A program made the position numbers and the translations under genes. Below are positions 23,041 to 34,858 of a DNA stretch of 64,000 bases, piece after piece. Numbering within the stretch: position 1 is the stretch's first letter; every line of letters starts with the position of its first letter. Under the pieces are notes generated by a model. It had not been told where the DNA came from. It saw nothing but the letters and a program-made list of their open reading frames with translations, and searched no databases. Source of the DNA: Tribonema minus (lineage: Eukaryota; Sar; Xanthophyceae; Tribonematales; Tribonemataceae); NCBI GenBank assembly GCA_017506865.1, contig JAFCMP010000548.1:62001-126000 (forward strand), in the 5' to 3' direction.

Positions 23041-25440
23041 CTCGCGCGCGGGGCGGCGGTGGCGGTGGCGGCGGCGGCGGCGGCGGCCAGCACGGGATTC
23101 CCGCATTGTCTCAGCATACATACAACGCGCCGGTGGGGGAGGACGTTCGAGGCGTGACGCGCGCGCAGCGGCGACGGCGGCGGCGGCAGCGAATATGTGG
23201 CGCGTCAGCGGGGGGGGGGGGGGCGCACGAGGCGGGACACGCGGTCGCAGCGGCGCGTGCGGCATGCCCCATTGCTCAGCCATTGTATACAGCGCGCCGG
23301 CGCGGGCGGGCGCTGCTCAGCCATTGTATACAGCGCGCCGGCGCGGGCGGGCGCGCACAAGTGTTGCGCACGGCAACGCGCGCGGCTTTCCCGCTTCGCT
23401 GAGCTGAGCTAGTTTGCGCACTGCGGAATCGAAACGTCCGTTGGCAATTTCTTCTATGGGCGCGGCGCACCGGTGCGGCGCGCCCTCAAGGCGTGACGCT
23501 CAGCAGTGTGCGCGACACTTTATAAGCGGTGCTTGCAGCGCGGCGCACTGGCGTGGGCGGGGACGCGAGTCGTGACGCGTGGCGGCGGCGGCGCACATGG
23601 TGGTACGCAGTGCTCGGCGCTCTGTTGAGTGCACCACTCAGCGCTGGGCAGCAGCCGCGCGTGCCGTGCCGCGCACCCTGTGAGGCGCAAGGAGCGCTTC
23701 GCTGTACATACTCATGTGAAGGTTGCGGTGCTCGATATGCCTGGTACCAGGCAAGCTCGGGGCGAAGTGCGGAGGGGGGGGGGAGGGGGAGGGGGACCGA
23801 CTATTGTGCAGGATCGCCAAGTGACAAGCCAAGCACCTGGCTTGCGATTATCCGAGCTCTGTCATCTGTGGCAGGGCATACTAGCCTTAGCGCCAGCTAT
23901 CATGCTAAAGGCTTGGGGGCACAGGTAGGCATCCTGTTCATACGTGCAAGTCCTCTTGACGGCGGCGTATGCTGGCCCCATTCTCTCACTGGAGTATTTG
24001 TATCCGCGCCAGCACCTGCTGCTGAGTCAGCATTGCCATCTGCAGCCAGTTGCTATTGTATATAGCACAACCGAATGGCATGCACTTGGCCTCCTCACGT
24101 CCTTTGAACAGGCCATCAACGGTAGCCCACAGAGATCGGAATGCTTTTGCGGTTGTGTACGTGTGATACCTGCGTGATGTTGTGTGTGATGTAGATCTGC
24201 ATGCATCACTTGCCGGTTAACGGAGCCGGCGCGTAAATCAACATGCACACTGAGTGCAGCTTTTGCAGTATCCTGTTGCTGCTGGTGCGATGTGTTGATG
24301 CTTTCCACCCGCCTCCACGTGATGTCATGCAGCATGCGCTAGCCTCGGCTTGTTTCGGCCGTGTTGTGCTGAGTTGAGCATCATCCACGTTCATCATCTG
24401 CCGATGGTTTGAAGCATCATTCCACATGGTCTGCCTAGGGTCTGGAGAGCGGGCTGAGCCTCCACACTCGACGCTTCCCGTGCGGCAGCACAAGTGGTGT
24501 GCGTGCTGCATGCCTGGACTGTGCACAGGGCGGCACTAGACCGGCAGAATCTGCAGATGATGCATGTGTCAAAAACAAGCACAGGCTCAGGGAGTGCCCG
24601 ACGGTGGCAAATGGGGGCTAAAGGAGGGGTGACTGAGCCATGCTGCAGTACCACCCTTGAACTTTATTGTGGGAAGGGAGGGGGGGGGGGCACGATGTCA
24701 ATGAGTGCTAGCGCGAATTTAGCGGCCGCACGCGGCATGGCTGCATCGTACGCGAAATGGCGCTGCTGCATGGCTATGTGAGCGCCGGCTTGGGTGGCAT
24801 GTCACTGTGTGCCTGCTGCTGCCAGCAGCTTTTCTCGTCTAAGTCTGCCATGAACAGCCACCACAGTCTAAGTCTGCCATGAACAGCCACCACAGGCTGT
24901 GGAACCTTCATATCAGAACACAGTTTGCACTTGCTGCGTTTCTGTACGGCGTGACTTTTTGTTTTGTTCAGTGAACTTTGGACATGAGTACGGTATCCAT
25001 GTCACAAAGCCATGTTGCGGTGTATGCAAACACTCATCGCTGAAAATTTACATGTACCTTACCGTTTGTGACAATCACGCAGAGCACCTACCTCATTCCA
25101 ACAACCAATAGCGTTTCTGACCAGTGCCCATTCATCAATCTGCTTGAGGTGCGCAACTGGCAGCATCACAGTTTTTGGCAGTTGGTCATGTAGAGACGAA
25201 TCCTCCCTCACAGCTAAGCTGCTCACAGCAGCAGCTTCTTTGTGGATCAGTTGATGATCATCAACATCAAACTGGAGGGAATAGTATTGCAGTTTTCAAT
25301 GATTGTACCTTCTGATGAACTGCGTCCCTGCCTTCAACATGCTTTTAGCGTCGTGTGCATGCTTGCGCGACCCTGCCCCCTTTCCGTTGTGAGCCCCCCT
25401 GTTCGCACTTTTTTCCATGGGGGGGTCTAAAGCTCTGATC
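23041..25440. other. Intergenic region after the LRR gene
   Basis: The first 600 bases stay extremely GC-rich with G runs (about 23209-23223). A G run also occurs at about 24676-24690. From 23.6 to 25.4 kb only short unrelated frames occur. Two copies of a 29-bp word containing 'tctgccatgaacagccacca' lie at about 24838-24895. No gene recognised. Confidence 0.4.
23273..23355. repeat. 41-bp direct tandem duplication
   Basis: The word 'tgctcagccattgtatacag' plus a following GC-rich 21-mer occurs twice head to tail with no visible difference, indicating a recent local duplication. Confidence 0.75.
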
Positions 25441-25449
25441 TCACTCAGA

Positions 25450-25990
25450 AATCACACCACATGGGCACCACACAAGGAGCTGCAGCGCTCGCAGCCCTGC
25501 AGCTGCCCTCAGCTGCTGCTCCCCACACGCATCACCGCGCCGCAAATCCTGCGCCAGCTCCGCGTACAGCTATCACGGAGCACGGGCACTTGAAGGAGAA
25601 AAAACCGACATCGCCGTGTTAGCCATGTCGTATGCAGCAGCACAGGCGTGGGCTTGGCTGCCAGCCGGCGCGGCGTGGCCTGGAGCACCTCTGCTGTCTC
25701 TAGCCCCGCCACTGCTACGCCTGCGTGTGAAGCTTGGATTGCCCCGGAGGCAGCCTCTGTTTTGAGTTCGACAACTTGATTGAAACACCCACACCCGTCG
25801 GCCACATCGCAAGGAGAGACGCTGGCAATCGCCTGGGGCATGGAGCGTGACGCATCCGTGGAGGCGACGCTATCGTCTTCGAAGCCTCTGGCGCGACCAG
25901 GAGGCAGACGTTTGCCATCCTGCTTCGAGCACCATCAAGGAGTCGATCACTGGAGGCAGAGGCAACCACATCAGGCACACCACAAGACTG
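25450..25990 (-). CDS. Possible exons of an unrecognised minus-strand gene
   Basis: One minus frame (about 25980-25600) reads FEDDSVASTDASRSMPQAIA and then NQVVELKTEAASGAIQASHA, with codon use like real exons here. A second frame reads LYAELAQDLRRGDACGEQQL and RAAAGLRALQLLVWCPCGVI before a stop near 25452. A short intron would be needed between them (acceptor GATAG, weak). No domain recognised. It may be the 3' end of a small gene or chance open frame in GC-rich DNA. Confidence 0.25.
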
Positions 25991-26855
25991 TGAGAGCAGG
26001 GAGGTGCAGCCGTGGATCTGGCGTGCTGGCAAGGCGAGCGGAGGTCAAGGGCACCAAAGGGCGGTGAGTCGCCACTTTTGAGTTGATGTTTGCGCGTAGG
26101 TTCAAATCACGCAGGCAGTTCCAGCAGCTCGTGTGCGTGCGCGCATGCGTGGCCACGTGATTGTGCCGAGATGGAGGCCTTGAACTCATGCCTCGCGTGG
26201 CGTTCAGGGCAAGCGTGCTGCTTGTCTTGCTGTGCCGTGACAGCGTTGCGCCACATACGTCCGGACTCCTGACTAACAGACTAACGATCGTTTTGTTCGC
26301 GCATGCATGCTACATAGAAGCTCAAGGCTGCAGCTCTCGTGCTTGATGTGCTGTACTCTGCTGCTTGAAGGCGCTTGGTGCTGCTCGTGCAGCATGCGTG
26401 CCGTAACACGCCGTACACAGCTTGCAGCGTCAATCCTTGCGCTCGATGGTGATGGCACGAACGTGAGCTTGAGCTGATGATGCCATGCCTATGCGTAGAC
26501 ATGTGCGTAGACGTATAGATGTGCATGCTTTGGTCAATGTGACTGTGGTCGCCTCGCCATTGAGGCCTCCACAATGACGGCATGCGTCTGGTACGCTTGC
26601 GAACCGCTGAGCGACGTGACTTGTGGACGTCGTCAGAAGACACAGCCCTCGTTCACGTACATCCCTTGCACATGGACGATGACGTGCCAGAGGAAATGGG
26701 CGATTTCAATATCTGTAGAGCTTATAAAACGGGCGGCGTGCAAGCTAACATTGACCACGCTAGCCACTCCCGACGCTCAAATGCCTTTCACATAGTGACG
26801 AACACGATCATCTCATGCTCATGTATCCCGGCAACCGCCGCGCGCTGCTCTCGCG

Positions 26856-27110
26856 CGCAGAGATGGTTTACGCTGCCATCATCGCGGAGCTCATGCGCAA
26901 GCCTGAGCGCGCGCTGGGGCGCACCGTCGAGGCAACCATCATTATTGAAGTGCCCACCCACTTCAACGGCGGCATCAGCAACAATAGGCGACCGCGTGCA
27001 CGCGGCGTGTCATGCGCCGCATCGCGCGCCCCATCGTCATCGAGTACAGCGGCGGCGAGCACGCCACCACCGCCATCGCGCTGGCGTACGGCCTGCACGA
27101 CTCGTTGCAG
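26856..27110 (+). pseudogene. Hsp70 ATPase-domain exon relic, copy A
   Basis: The best preserved of several Hsp70 fragments. It reads AELMRKPERALGRTVEATII then IEVPTHFN, matching the Hsp70 segment that leads into the nucleotide-binding-domain phosphate loop. After a frame change it reads TAIALAYGLHDSLQ, matching the NEPTAAAIAYGL segment. The QRQATKDAG stretch between is garbled. The block ends exactly at CAG|GTGAGC, a normal donor. The frame breaks make this copy non-functional. Confidence 0.7.
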
Positions 27111-27769
27111 GTGAGCCCGCAGCAGCGGTGCAGCAGCGTCTCCTGCCTCCCCTCCGGTGATGCTGCGTCTCGGTGCATGGTGTTTTTCGTATGTATCGTT
27201 TCCGACGCAAGGTGCTCGTGCGGTGCGCAGCGCGGCGCGGTGCGGCGCGACGCGCTGCGCCATGTCCGACAAGCAGTGCGGAGTGAAGACGCGCGCGCGC
27301 ACCGTGTCACCTTCGAGCTCCGCCGCCGCCGCACCGCCGCCGCGCCGCCGCTGCACCGCCGCGCTTGACGTGAAAGCCGTGCCACACGAGGAACCTGCGT
27401 CGACGCCAGCTTTGTGCTGATGCCAAGATATTGTCGTTGCGTGAGTTGGGTGTGCAGCTCTCGACGCCCTGTGCCCCCTCCCCCCATATCATCATGTGCC
27501 ACCCCCATTCGCACGCGCGCGCGCGGGGCTTCGTTGCGTGCTGCGCGTCATGGTAGACCCCAGCTCCGTGTATCCCAACACATCGACGATCATGTGCCAA
27601 AGGTCATTTCACCATGATCTTCATGAAGCTCAAGTGCCAGGAGGCGCGCGCGCAGTGCTCAGCCATGCCACAATGTCGCAGTGCGTTTCACATGCTGACA
27701 CATGCGACCATCTCAAGCTTGTATCCTGGCGACTGACGACCGTCCCTTTGTGCCCGCTATGTACGCAGA

Positions 27770-27992
27770 AACGCACGCCCGAGGAGGCCACCGCCACCAT
27801 CACAACTGAGCGCAAGCAGCGGGCCAAGCGTTCGCCAATGAGCACCGACGCGGCGGCCGTCATTGTTGACATGCCCCCGTACTTCAACAGCGGTATAGGC
27901 ACTTCAACAGCGGCAGGCGACCGAGGACGCGGGGCGCGTCGCGCTACGCGCCGCCGCATTCGTCCTCGAGCGCCGCCGCCAACACGCCGCAG
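27770..27992 (+). pseudogene. Hsp70 exon relic, copy B
   Basis: Contains AAVIVDMPPYFNSG, then in another frame QQRQATEDAGRVA, both Hsp70 ATPase-domain motifs. A near-duplication of 'acttcaacagcgg' splits the motif, an insertion shared with copies C and D. It ends at GCAG|GTGAGCGC. Confidence 0.65.
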
Positions 27993-28009
27993 GTGAGCGC
28001 GCAGCCGCG

Positions 28010-28650
28010 ACGCGGCACCGGTTCCTCCCTCCTGTCTATTGATGCTGCCTCTCAGTGCATGGTGACATGTTGTGATGCTTTCGATCGGCGGCGCGGCCCG
28101 CGACGCACGGCGCAATACATCATGGTCGCATGTCACAGGCTCTGGACGCCTGCGCGCTCGGCATTAGTGACGTGCGGCAAATGCGTCTTGAGCGCACTCT
28201 ACGGGGTCCAGACGCACGCGCGCGCGCGCGCTCCCGTTGAAACGCGGGCACTTTTGTTGTGGCGTCGACAAGTTGCACGCGAGGGCCGCGCGGCGCGAAG
28301 AAGCTGCATCGGCATCAGACGTCAGACGTGCGCTGATTCCTGGTCAATATATTTGCGTGAACAAGGAGTGTATCCCTCAGCCACGCCTGTGCCTCGTCCC
28401 CCCGCGCATCGTCATGTGCCGCCCCGATTTGCACGGCCTGCGTCTGCACGCGCGCGCAAGGCCACAGTGGGCGCGCGCACAGCAAACAGCTGCGCGCGTT
28501 CCGTACGAGTTCGGAAGCCGCTGCGCAGACGCACTTACTGTCATCGTGAGGAATCGCGTGGGTTTTGATGACTGTAACAAAAGCGCGTGGCAAGCTGACT
28601 GCCCCCCGTACGCTCATACTTTACAGGGTGACTGAGACTAATCGTATCTT
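28010..28650. repeat. Segmental duplicate also present at about 30100-30750
   Basis: Both segments follow an Hsp70 relic and share long stretches in the same order: a 'cctcccttcctc' leader, 'gatgcttycgat', 'cactctacggggtccagacg', a CG dinucleotide run, 'gcatcgrcatcagacgtcag' and 'agctgactgccccccgtacg'. They are diverged by substitutions and small indels, so the duplication is old. Confidence 0.7.
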
Positions 28651-28919
28651 CCACAAGCACTCAAACAGCGTGTAGTTTGGTGGTTTATTCACTAGCAAGA
28701 TGCGTTTGCACGTTGTGCTATTTGCTCAAATGCTGAGGATACAAGAGGCTCATAACCGTTGAAATATTGACATTGCGCAAATCACCGTGCAGAGGAACCT
28801 GAGCTTGAGCCATCACAGCAACAAGTCACACACACGTGCTAGTGTGTAGGAAAGGAAGGAGTGATATTACAAAGCACAGCAAGCCTGGGCATTCCAGCTC
28901 AGGATTGCTGAGTCATGCA

Positions 28920-28976
28920 TGCAAAAGATCTCGAACTGATCTCGAATTGATCTCGAACAGATCTCGAACAAACTGC
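28920..28976. repeat. Tandem 'agatctcgaac' decanucleotide-like repeat
   Basis: Five imperfect head-to-tail copies of a 10-11-bp word built on GATCTCGAA. Simple minisatellite. Confidence 0.6.
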
Positions 28977-29429
28977 AACGTCAAGTGCATAACTTCAAGT
29001 GCAACCTGACTGCTACAAAACAGTGCTCATTTCAAAAACAACTATGGTGCCGCTCAAATTGCCGAAAAATGCACAGCACTGAACGCTGTCATCAATTCGT
29101 GTGTGACGCGCCACAAGCGCACGCTGACCTCAAGGCTGAAGTTTAACTTGCGTGCGATTGTGCTGCCGTCCACAGTCACGGATCATTAACATGAGCTTTC
29201 AGCCCATGATGGTCAACCCCGGCAGCCGCCGTTTCGATGAACCAGTGCACATGGACAGTCATGCACCATTGGTGACTTCACCATCATCTTCATGAAGCTC
29301 GAGCTCCAGGCGGCGCGCGCACAGTGCTCAGCCATGCCACAATGCCGCGATGCTGTTCACAAGCTGACACATGCAAACATCTCAAGCTTGTATCCTGGCG
29401 ACTGACGCCCGTCCCTTTGTGCCCGCTAC

Positions 29430-29681
29430 GCAGAAATGCATGTCCGAGGAGGCCCACCGCCACCACTACAACACAGCTCAAGCGCCGGGCAAAGCGCGCA
29501 TTGCACCGCCGAGGCGGCCGTCATTGTGTGACGTGCCCACACACTTCAACAGCAGTGTAGGCACTTCAACAGCGGCAGGCGACCGAGGACGCGGCGCGCA
29601 TGGCGATGCGCGCACTGCATTCGTCAATGAGCACGCCGCCGCCGCCGCCGCACTGGGTATGGCCTGCGCGACACGTCGCAG
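29430..29681 (+). pseudogene. Hsp70 exon relic, copy C
   Basis: Like copy B, with PTHFNSSV, the same 'acttcaacagcgg' duplication, a RQATEDA-type stretch in a second frame and a decayed AYGL segment. It ends at TCGCAG|GTGAGCGC. A further scrap of the same 3' end and donor lies at about 30055-30090. Confidence 0.6.
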
Positions 29682-30799
29682 GTGAGCGCGCAGCAGCTGC
29701 ACGGCAGCGCGTCCTCCCTTCTCTCTAGTGATGCTGCCTCTCAGTGCATGGTGAAATGTTGTAATGCTTTCGATGTGTGGCGGCGGCGCGGCGCGTGACG
29801 CGCGCCGCAATGCGGCATGGTTGCACATCACAGACGCTCCAGACGCGCGCGCGCACTACGCGTTCATAGCGTGCAGCAAGTGCGCCTTGAGTGTAGTCTA
29901 CGGGGTCCAGACGCGCGCGCGCACACTCTCTGCGATTGCCAAGCTCTTTTGGTGTGGCGACAGCAAGTTGCATGCCGGGGCCACGCGGCGCGGAGAAGCT
30001 GCGTCGACATCGGGCATGCGCTGATTTGATTGTTAGTGCACGGCAAGCTCTGTTGCTACTGCGCCGTACTGCCTGCACGACACGTCGCAGGTGAGCGCGC
30101 GGCAACGACGCGGCAGCACGTCCTCCCTCCTCCTCATGATACTGCCTCTCAATGCATGGTGAACTGTTAAGATGCTTCCGATGGGCGGTGGCGCCGCGGC
30201 ATCCAGCGTGCGAAAAATGTTTCATGGTCGCACGTCACAGGCTCCAGACGCGCGTGCGCGCTGCGCGGTAATTACGTGTGGCAGATGCGTCTAGAGAGCA
30301 CTCTACGGGGTCCAGACGCGCGCGCGCGCTTTTCCCGAATGGCGGGCTCTTTTGTTGCGGCGTCGGCAAGTTGCGCACAAGGGCCGCACGACACGAAGAA
30401 GCTGCATCGACATCAGACGTCAGCCTTGCGCTGATTCCTGGTCAGTATTTTGTGCGTGAACGAGGAGTGTACATCTCAGCCATGCGTATGCCTTGCCCTC
30501 CTCAGTATCGCCACGTGCCGTCCCCGAATTTCGCAGCCTGTGTCTGCACGCGCGCACAGGGCCACGGCGAGGGCGCGCGCAGCAAACCGCTGTGCGCGTT
30601 CCATACAAGTTCGCAAGCCGCTGCGCACACGCGCTTAGATTCACAAAAATGACTCGCATGTGTGTTGATTATTGTTACAAACGAGCATGGCAAGCTGACT
30701 GCCCCCCGTACGCTCGTACTTTGGCAGGGTGACCGAGACACTAACCGCACCTTCCGCAAGCGTTCAAACAGCATGAAGCTTGGTGTCTTATGCACATAC

Positions 30800-32200
30800 A
30801 AGATGTGTTAGCGCATTGTGCCATTTTATCAAATGCAGAGGATGCAATCATGGCAAGATGGCGCGTCACCAGCGCTGAGCAACGCTGAGTTCGAAGCTGA
30901 AGTTCAACTTGAGCTTCGTACCGTGCCCTCATGCTTCCGTCCACAGAGTCACCAAACATCACCATAACCAACATCGCGTTCACGCTGGCTACCCTTTGCT
31001 TTTTCCATGCCATGCACATGATGTGAAACACTCACTTGCAATGTTGCTGCCGCTTTGCTGCTGTGTGTTTTTGATCAGGACCATTTGTGCAAGACGCGAT
31101 ATGACGCCCCAGTTCTTGGCGTTTCTCTGCGTGCGCATGCCAAGACGTCGGCCACGTGTGGAACAGGCAAGTGGTTATTTGCTGCTGTCACCGCCAACCA
31201 GTTCTTTTTCTGATTTAGATAAACGTAATGAGCCTCGCACACTCATTGCGGTTCGCAACGTACGAGGCGAGATGTGACTGGTGGACGGCACAGCACTGCA
31301 GCGAGCCGGAGATTTAGAACGGCGACTTCATATTTGACGCACTGCACCTTTTGAGCGTTGCGGAGTTATAAGGTTGGCGGTCTGGCAACTTGCGAACATT
31401 TGTTCAGGGACAACATGTCACGGTTATGTGGCAACATTGTGTGACGACTGGGGAGCCAGTGGTGCAGTGAATGGCTGGAGAAAATAAGTAAGTGGAAGCA
31501 GTGGCAGCCGCCAAAAATGGATCCGCATGCAACCCCGCAACAGGCAGTATACCATCTGGCTGCTGCCAGCACTGTGACTTCACTTGGCGATGGCGCAGCT
31601 TGTGTGAGTGCGCTTTTTCAAAGCATAGGTTGGCTGATTATAGTGACTGTCTGAGAGGTCACAAGAAATTGGGGTAACAGAGGAGCACGGCTACACGTTG
31701 CGCGATGTTGCTGTGCATTGAACAGGGTGCCACTGCCTCAGCTCTGAACAATTAGGGTTAGGGCCAGGTTCAGGTGAGGGCTAGCGTTAGGGTTAATTTA
31801 GTATCAAATTAGGGTTAGGTTCAGGGTCAGGCTAGGTTTATTACGGTTGGGACTAGTATAAGGTTCAAAATTAGGGTTGGGGTTACAGTTAGGGTTAGGG
31901 CTAGTGTTAGGCTTAGGGTTAGGGTTAGGGTTAGGGCAGGAAGATTTGTTTACGGACGCGTGTATGATGACGACTGCAGAGACACGTGACGCGCTTGCCC
32001 GGGTTGAGCGTGATGCACCTGCCATTGAGGCAGAGCACAGGCGCACATATCGTGCCGCTGATGTAGCATGTCCCCAGCAAGTGTAAACCGCCAATCTGGC
32101 CGCACATTATGTTGAAGTTTGCTGACATGGACATCTATGCCATTGACACAATAGGCTGTGCTGCTGGCTGATACATGGTCTCTTAGTGTCGCTAGTCAGG
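30800..32200. other. No intact gene; exon-like repeat copy and telomere-like DNA
   Basis: Apart from the TTAGGG-like tract described separately, this holds the first copy of an exon-like block (about 31080-31170, ending GGAACAG|GCAAGTGG) that recurs at about 33600-33690 and 35810-35900. Confidence 0.4.
31749..31937 (+). repeat. Interstitial TTAGGG-type telomere-like tract
   Basis: Degenerate hexamer array that is most regular at its right end (three consecutive perfect TTAGGG units around 31914-31936). Interrupted and flanked by unique sequence, so not a chromosome end. Confidence 0.85.
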
Positions 32201-32439
32201 TTGAACCCTAGAAGCCCTCGTAGCTGCAGACCTTCCGCACATAAACGGACATAGTGCCGGGGGGGGTGCGCGCCGTCATCTGAATGGAGCGCGCATTAGC
32301 GCTACGCACGGCACTATTCACTTCACATGCCGACAAACATGACCACCCCATACGCATGCGTCCCGGCGTTCGCCGCATGTCCACTCCTGCCTTTTGTGCT
32401 GACAAAACTCATGCCCACAGCGGTCAGCGCTACATCGCG

Positions 32440-32660
32440 ACGACGGAGCTCAAACATCAAGCGGATCGCGCGCTGGGGCGCAGCGTCAAGGCGGCCGTCA
32501 TCGTTAAAATTCCCGTGCACTTCAACAGCGGCATTGAAACTTCAACAGCGACAAGCGACCAAGGATGTGGCGCCTCGTGTATCTCAATGTTCGCCGCCGC
32601 GTCGGCAACGAGCGCGCTGCCGCCGCTGTGCTGGCGTATGGCCTGCACAGTTCATCGCAG
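32440..32660 (+). pseudogene. Hsp70 exon relic, copy D
   Basis: Reads LKHQADRALGRSVKAAVIVK then IPVHFNSG, then in a second frame QQRQATKDVA, and in a third LNVRRRVGNERAAAAVLAYG, which corresponds to LNVxRIINEPTAAAIAYG in Hsp70. It has the shared internal duplication and ends at TCGCAG|GTGAGTGC. Two frame changes mark it as dead. Confidence 0.75.
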
Positions 32661-33599
32661 GTGAGTGCACAGCAGCGCCCCGGCAGCGCTCCCTGCATCA
32701 ACTACAGAGATGCTGGCTCTTTGCGCATGGTGATGTTGGTGTCATCTCCAACGTGCAGTGACTGTGCGGCGTGCAGCGCATCGTGATGCATCATGGGCAC
32801 CAGTTGCAGCTACTAGTCATGCGTGCGCGCTCCGCGCCATCAGCGAGCGCTGCTGCCATCGCGTCAGCACGCCGCAAGCGAGGGCCGTGCGACTCGATGA
32901 ACCTTTGAAAATTTTAGCCATGCGCTGAAGCCAGGTTATCATAGTTGTGTGAGCAAACCGTCCAATCCTACCCCCTGTGCCTCTACCATCCGGCGTCGCA
33001 CGACTTGCGCCGTTGGGTAATTGGCGCGCGCGCGAGGGCAGCAAATGGGCGCGCATGCTGGCAATACTGCCCGCACTCCATCGCGGCCTGCATCCCTCTG
33101 TGCACACGAACATAGTGAATTGTTGCAGGCAAGCACATTTGTGAGGCTCGCTACCAATGAGTGTGGTGAGCTGACCCCCTTCCAGGCCTCTGAGCTTTGA
33201 TATGGCAATGCTGAGGCACTAAATCTAGCATCCACGTACTCAGTGAAGTCCGCAGCGCGATGGTCCATGGACGTGGAAAAAGTGTTGAAGTTGGATCGTG
33301 TGCGGTTGTGTAATTATGAGGATGGATCTCATCACCGCTCAAATTGCGAAAGATTCCACAGCGCTGAACATTGTTATCGACTCATGTTGTTGGCGCGTCA
33401 CCTGCACTCAGCAATGCTTAGCTCATGGCTGACGTTCAATTTGAGCTCCATGCCATGCCACCATGCTGCCGTCACACACACTGAAATATCATTATTACCA
33501 TTATTGCTTGCATGTTGGTTACCTTCTGCCTTTGAATGCCGAGCACACCACTCACTTGCCATGCTACTGCTACTGCGCTGCTGGTACATGTGTTTTCCA

Positions 33600-33691
33600 G
33601 GACCATCTTTATGAGACCCGGCGAGATCTCTCAAGACTTTGAGGCTCCTCCACGTGCGTGCCTCGAGATGGTGGTCGACCTGACAAACAGG
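33600..33691 (+). pseudogene. Exon-like block, second of three copies, unrecognised
   Basis: Preceded by a pyrimidine-rich stretch ending in CCAG and closed by ACAAACAG|GTGAGTGG. One frame is open and ends CLEMVVDLTNR. The copy at about 35810-35906 keeps CLEMVVNLET and ends GAAACAG|GCGAGTGG; the copy at about 31080-31170 ends GGAACAG|GCAAGTGG. Conserved splice sites and partial peptide conservation suggest an ancestral exon. Homology unknown; these copies are interleaved with the Hsp70 relics and may belong to the same ancestral gene. Confidence 0.4.
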
Positions 33692-33859
33692 TGAGTGGGG
33701 TTTGCCCCTGCCGCTGGTTATCAGGTCACTCGCGGTTTCCAATCAATTGCGGTAGCTTACTGCAAATTCGCCATGAATTGCAACGCGCGAGGCGGTATGT
33801 GAATGCGGGCGCCCAGTGCTCAGCACGCGTGGAAGAGTTGCGATGGGCGCGCTGCAATG

Positions 33860-34165
33860 TACGAATGCATTGCTTGCGCAGTATAGTATGCGTATGCACC
33901 TCGCACCCCCCAAGTAGAATGCGAGCGCATGTACACGCCTGCCAGAGTGTAGCGCATGCGTACGCAACATGCGCGCCCGTGCAGTAAACTGAGCCTGCCA
34001 GCGGGGAGCGCCAGCGCATGGATTGCGCGCAAAGACCGTCCCCGCCGAAATAGAACGCGACTGCCGAGAATACCGTACATGCATGTGACACGCACGCCGG
34101 CAAAGGAGCATGCAGACGTGCGTGACGCACCGCCTGCCGGAGAATAGCACGCGCACATACATCAC
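33860..34165. repeat. Degenerate GC-rich minisatellite (about 60-bp period)
   Basis: Repeated phrases such as 'acgcctgccrgag', 'gcgcatgcgtacgcac' and 'gtgacgcacgcc' recur at irregular intervals of roughly 60 bp. The same family reappears at about 37490-38330. Confidence 0.5.
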
Positions 34166-34167
34166 GC

Positions 34168-34313
34168 ACGCCGCCAATGCAGACCGAGTAAGCGGAACGT
34201 TTCCGCACCGCCTACTTGGTCTGTTTTTTTCTCTTGCATCACGCACGCCGCCAACACAGACCGAGTAAGCGGAACGTTTCCGCACCGCCTACTTGGTCTG
34301 TTTTTTTCTCTTG
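34168..34313. repeat. Tandemly duplicated hairpin of about 72 bp followed by T runs
   Basis: Two nearly identical copies. Each contains an interrupted inverted repeat whose centre is GCGGAAC/GTTTCCGC and whose outer arms are AGACCgAGTA / TACTtGGTCT, followed at once by a TTTTTTT run. The fold is strong and the T run resembles an RNA polymerase III stop. It could be a small folded RNA or a foldback element remnant. Confidence 0.65.
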
Positions 34314-34447
34314 AAGCCTGTGCACGTATTTTAGGTGCGTGTGAAGACAAATGCATGCGCGCATGACCCTCTTGCCCGAGTAGAGCACAAGTGAGCGTAG
34401 TGCACTCGCACTCGCCATCACAGCAGCAGAGCGCCCGCTGATGTAAC

Positions 34448-34550
34448 ACGTAGGAGCGTCGACCGCCAAGCTAGGCCCGCTTTCCGGTTGACGTTCTAAC
34501 ACGCAGGAGCGTCGACCGCCAAGCTAGGCCCGCTTTCGGTTGACGTTCAC
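34448..34550. repeat. Tandem duplication of a 55-60-bp hairpin-forming word
   Basis: Two copies of 'aggagcgtcgaccgccaagc' followed by 'taggcccgctttccggttga' (second copy lacks one c). Within each copy GTCGACCG and CGGTTGAC can pair. Confidence 0.65.
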
Positions 34551-34711
34551 CAACACAGATGTCTGCGCCGTTTGACATGGCACGCTGGTGCCAGCCACGC
34601 CACAATGCCGCAACAGCTTTCACATGCTGAAAACAACGGACACTCTAAGCTCATGGATTCTGATGGCTGCCACGCATCCATTCCTGCGTTTTACGCAGAA
34701 CGAAACGGAGG

Positions 34712-34858
34712 TTGACGGCACAACGTCGAGGCGGCCGTCATTGATGAAGCGCAGGGGGCGACCCAAGACGCGAGGTACGTCTCACACTTCAACATTTGCA
34801 TCGTCAACAAGCCCACTGCCACTGCGCGCTGGTGTGCAGCTTGCGCAACTTGTCGCAG
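34712..34858 (+). pseudogene. Hsp70 exon relic, copy E
   Basis: Shorter copy reading VEAAVI, QGATQDARYV and NICIVNKPTATA in one frame, equivalent to VxAAVI, RQATKDAG and VxRIVNEPTAAA. The donor has decayed to TCGCAG|GCGAGCGC (GC instead of GT). Confidence 0.65.

Noticed and set aside
22575..23283. Minus-strand and alternative plus frames over the last LRR exon
   Set aside because: Compositional shadows rich in Arg/Ala; the LRR frame continues the solenoid and splices in phase.
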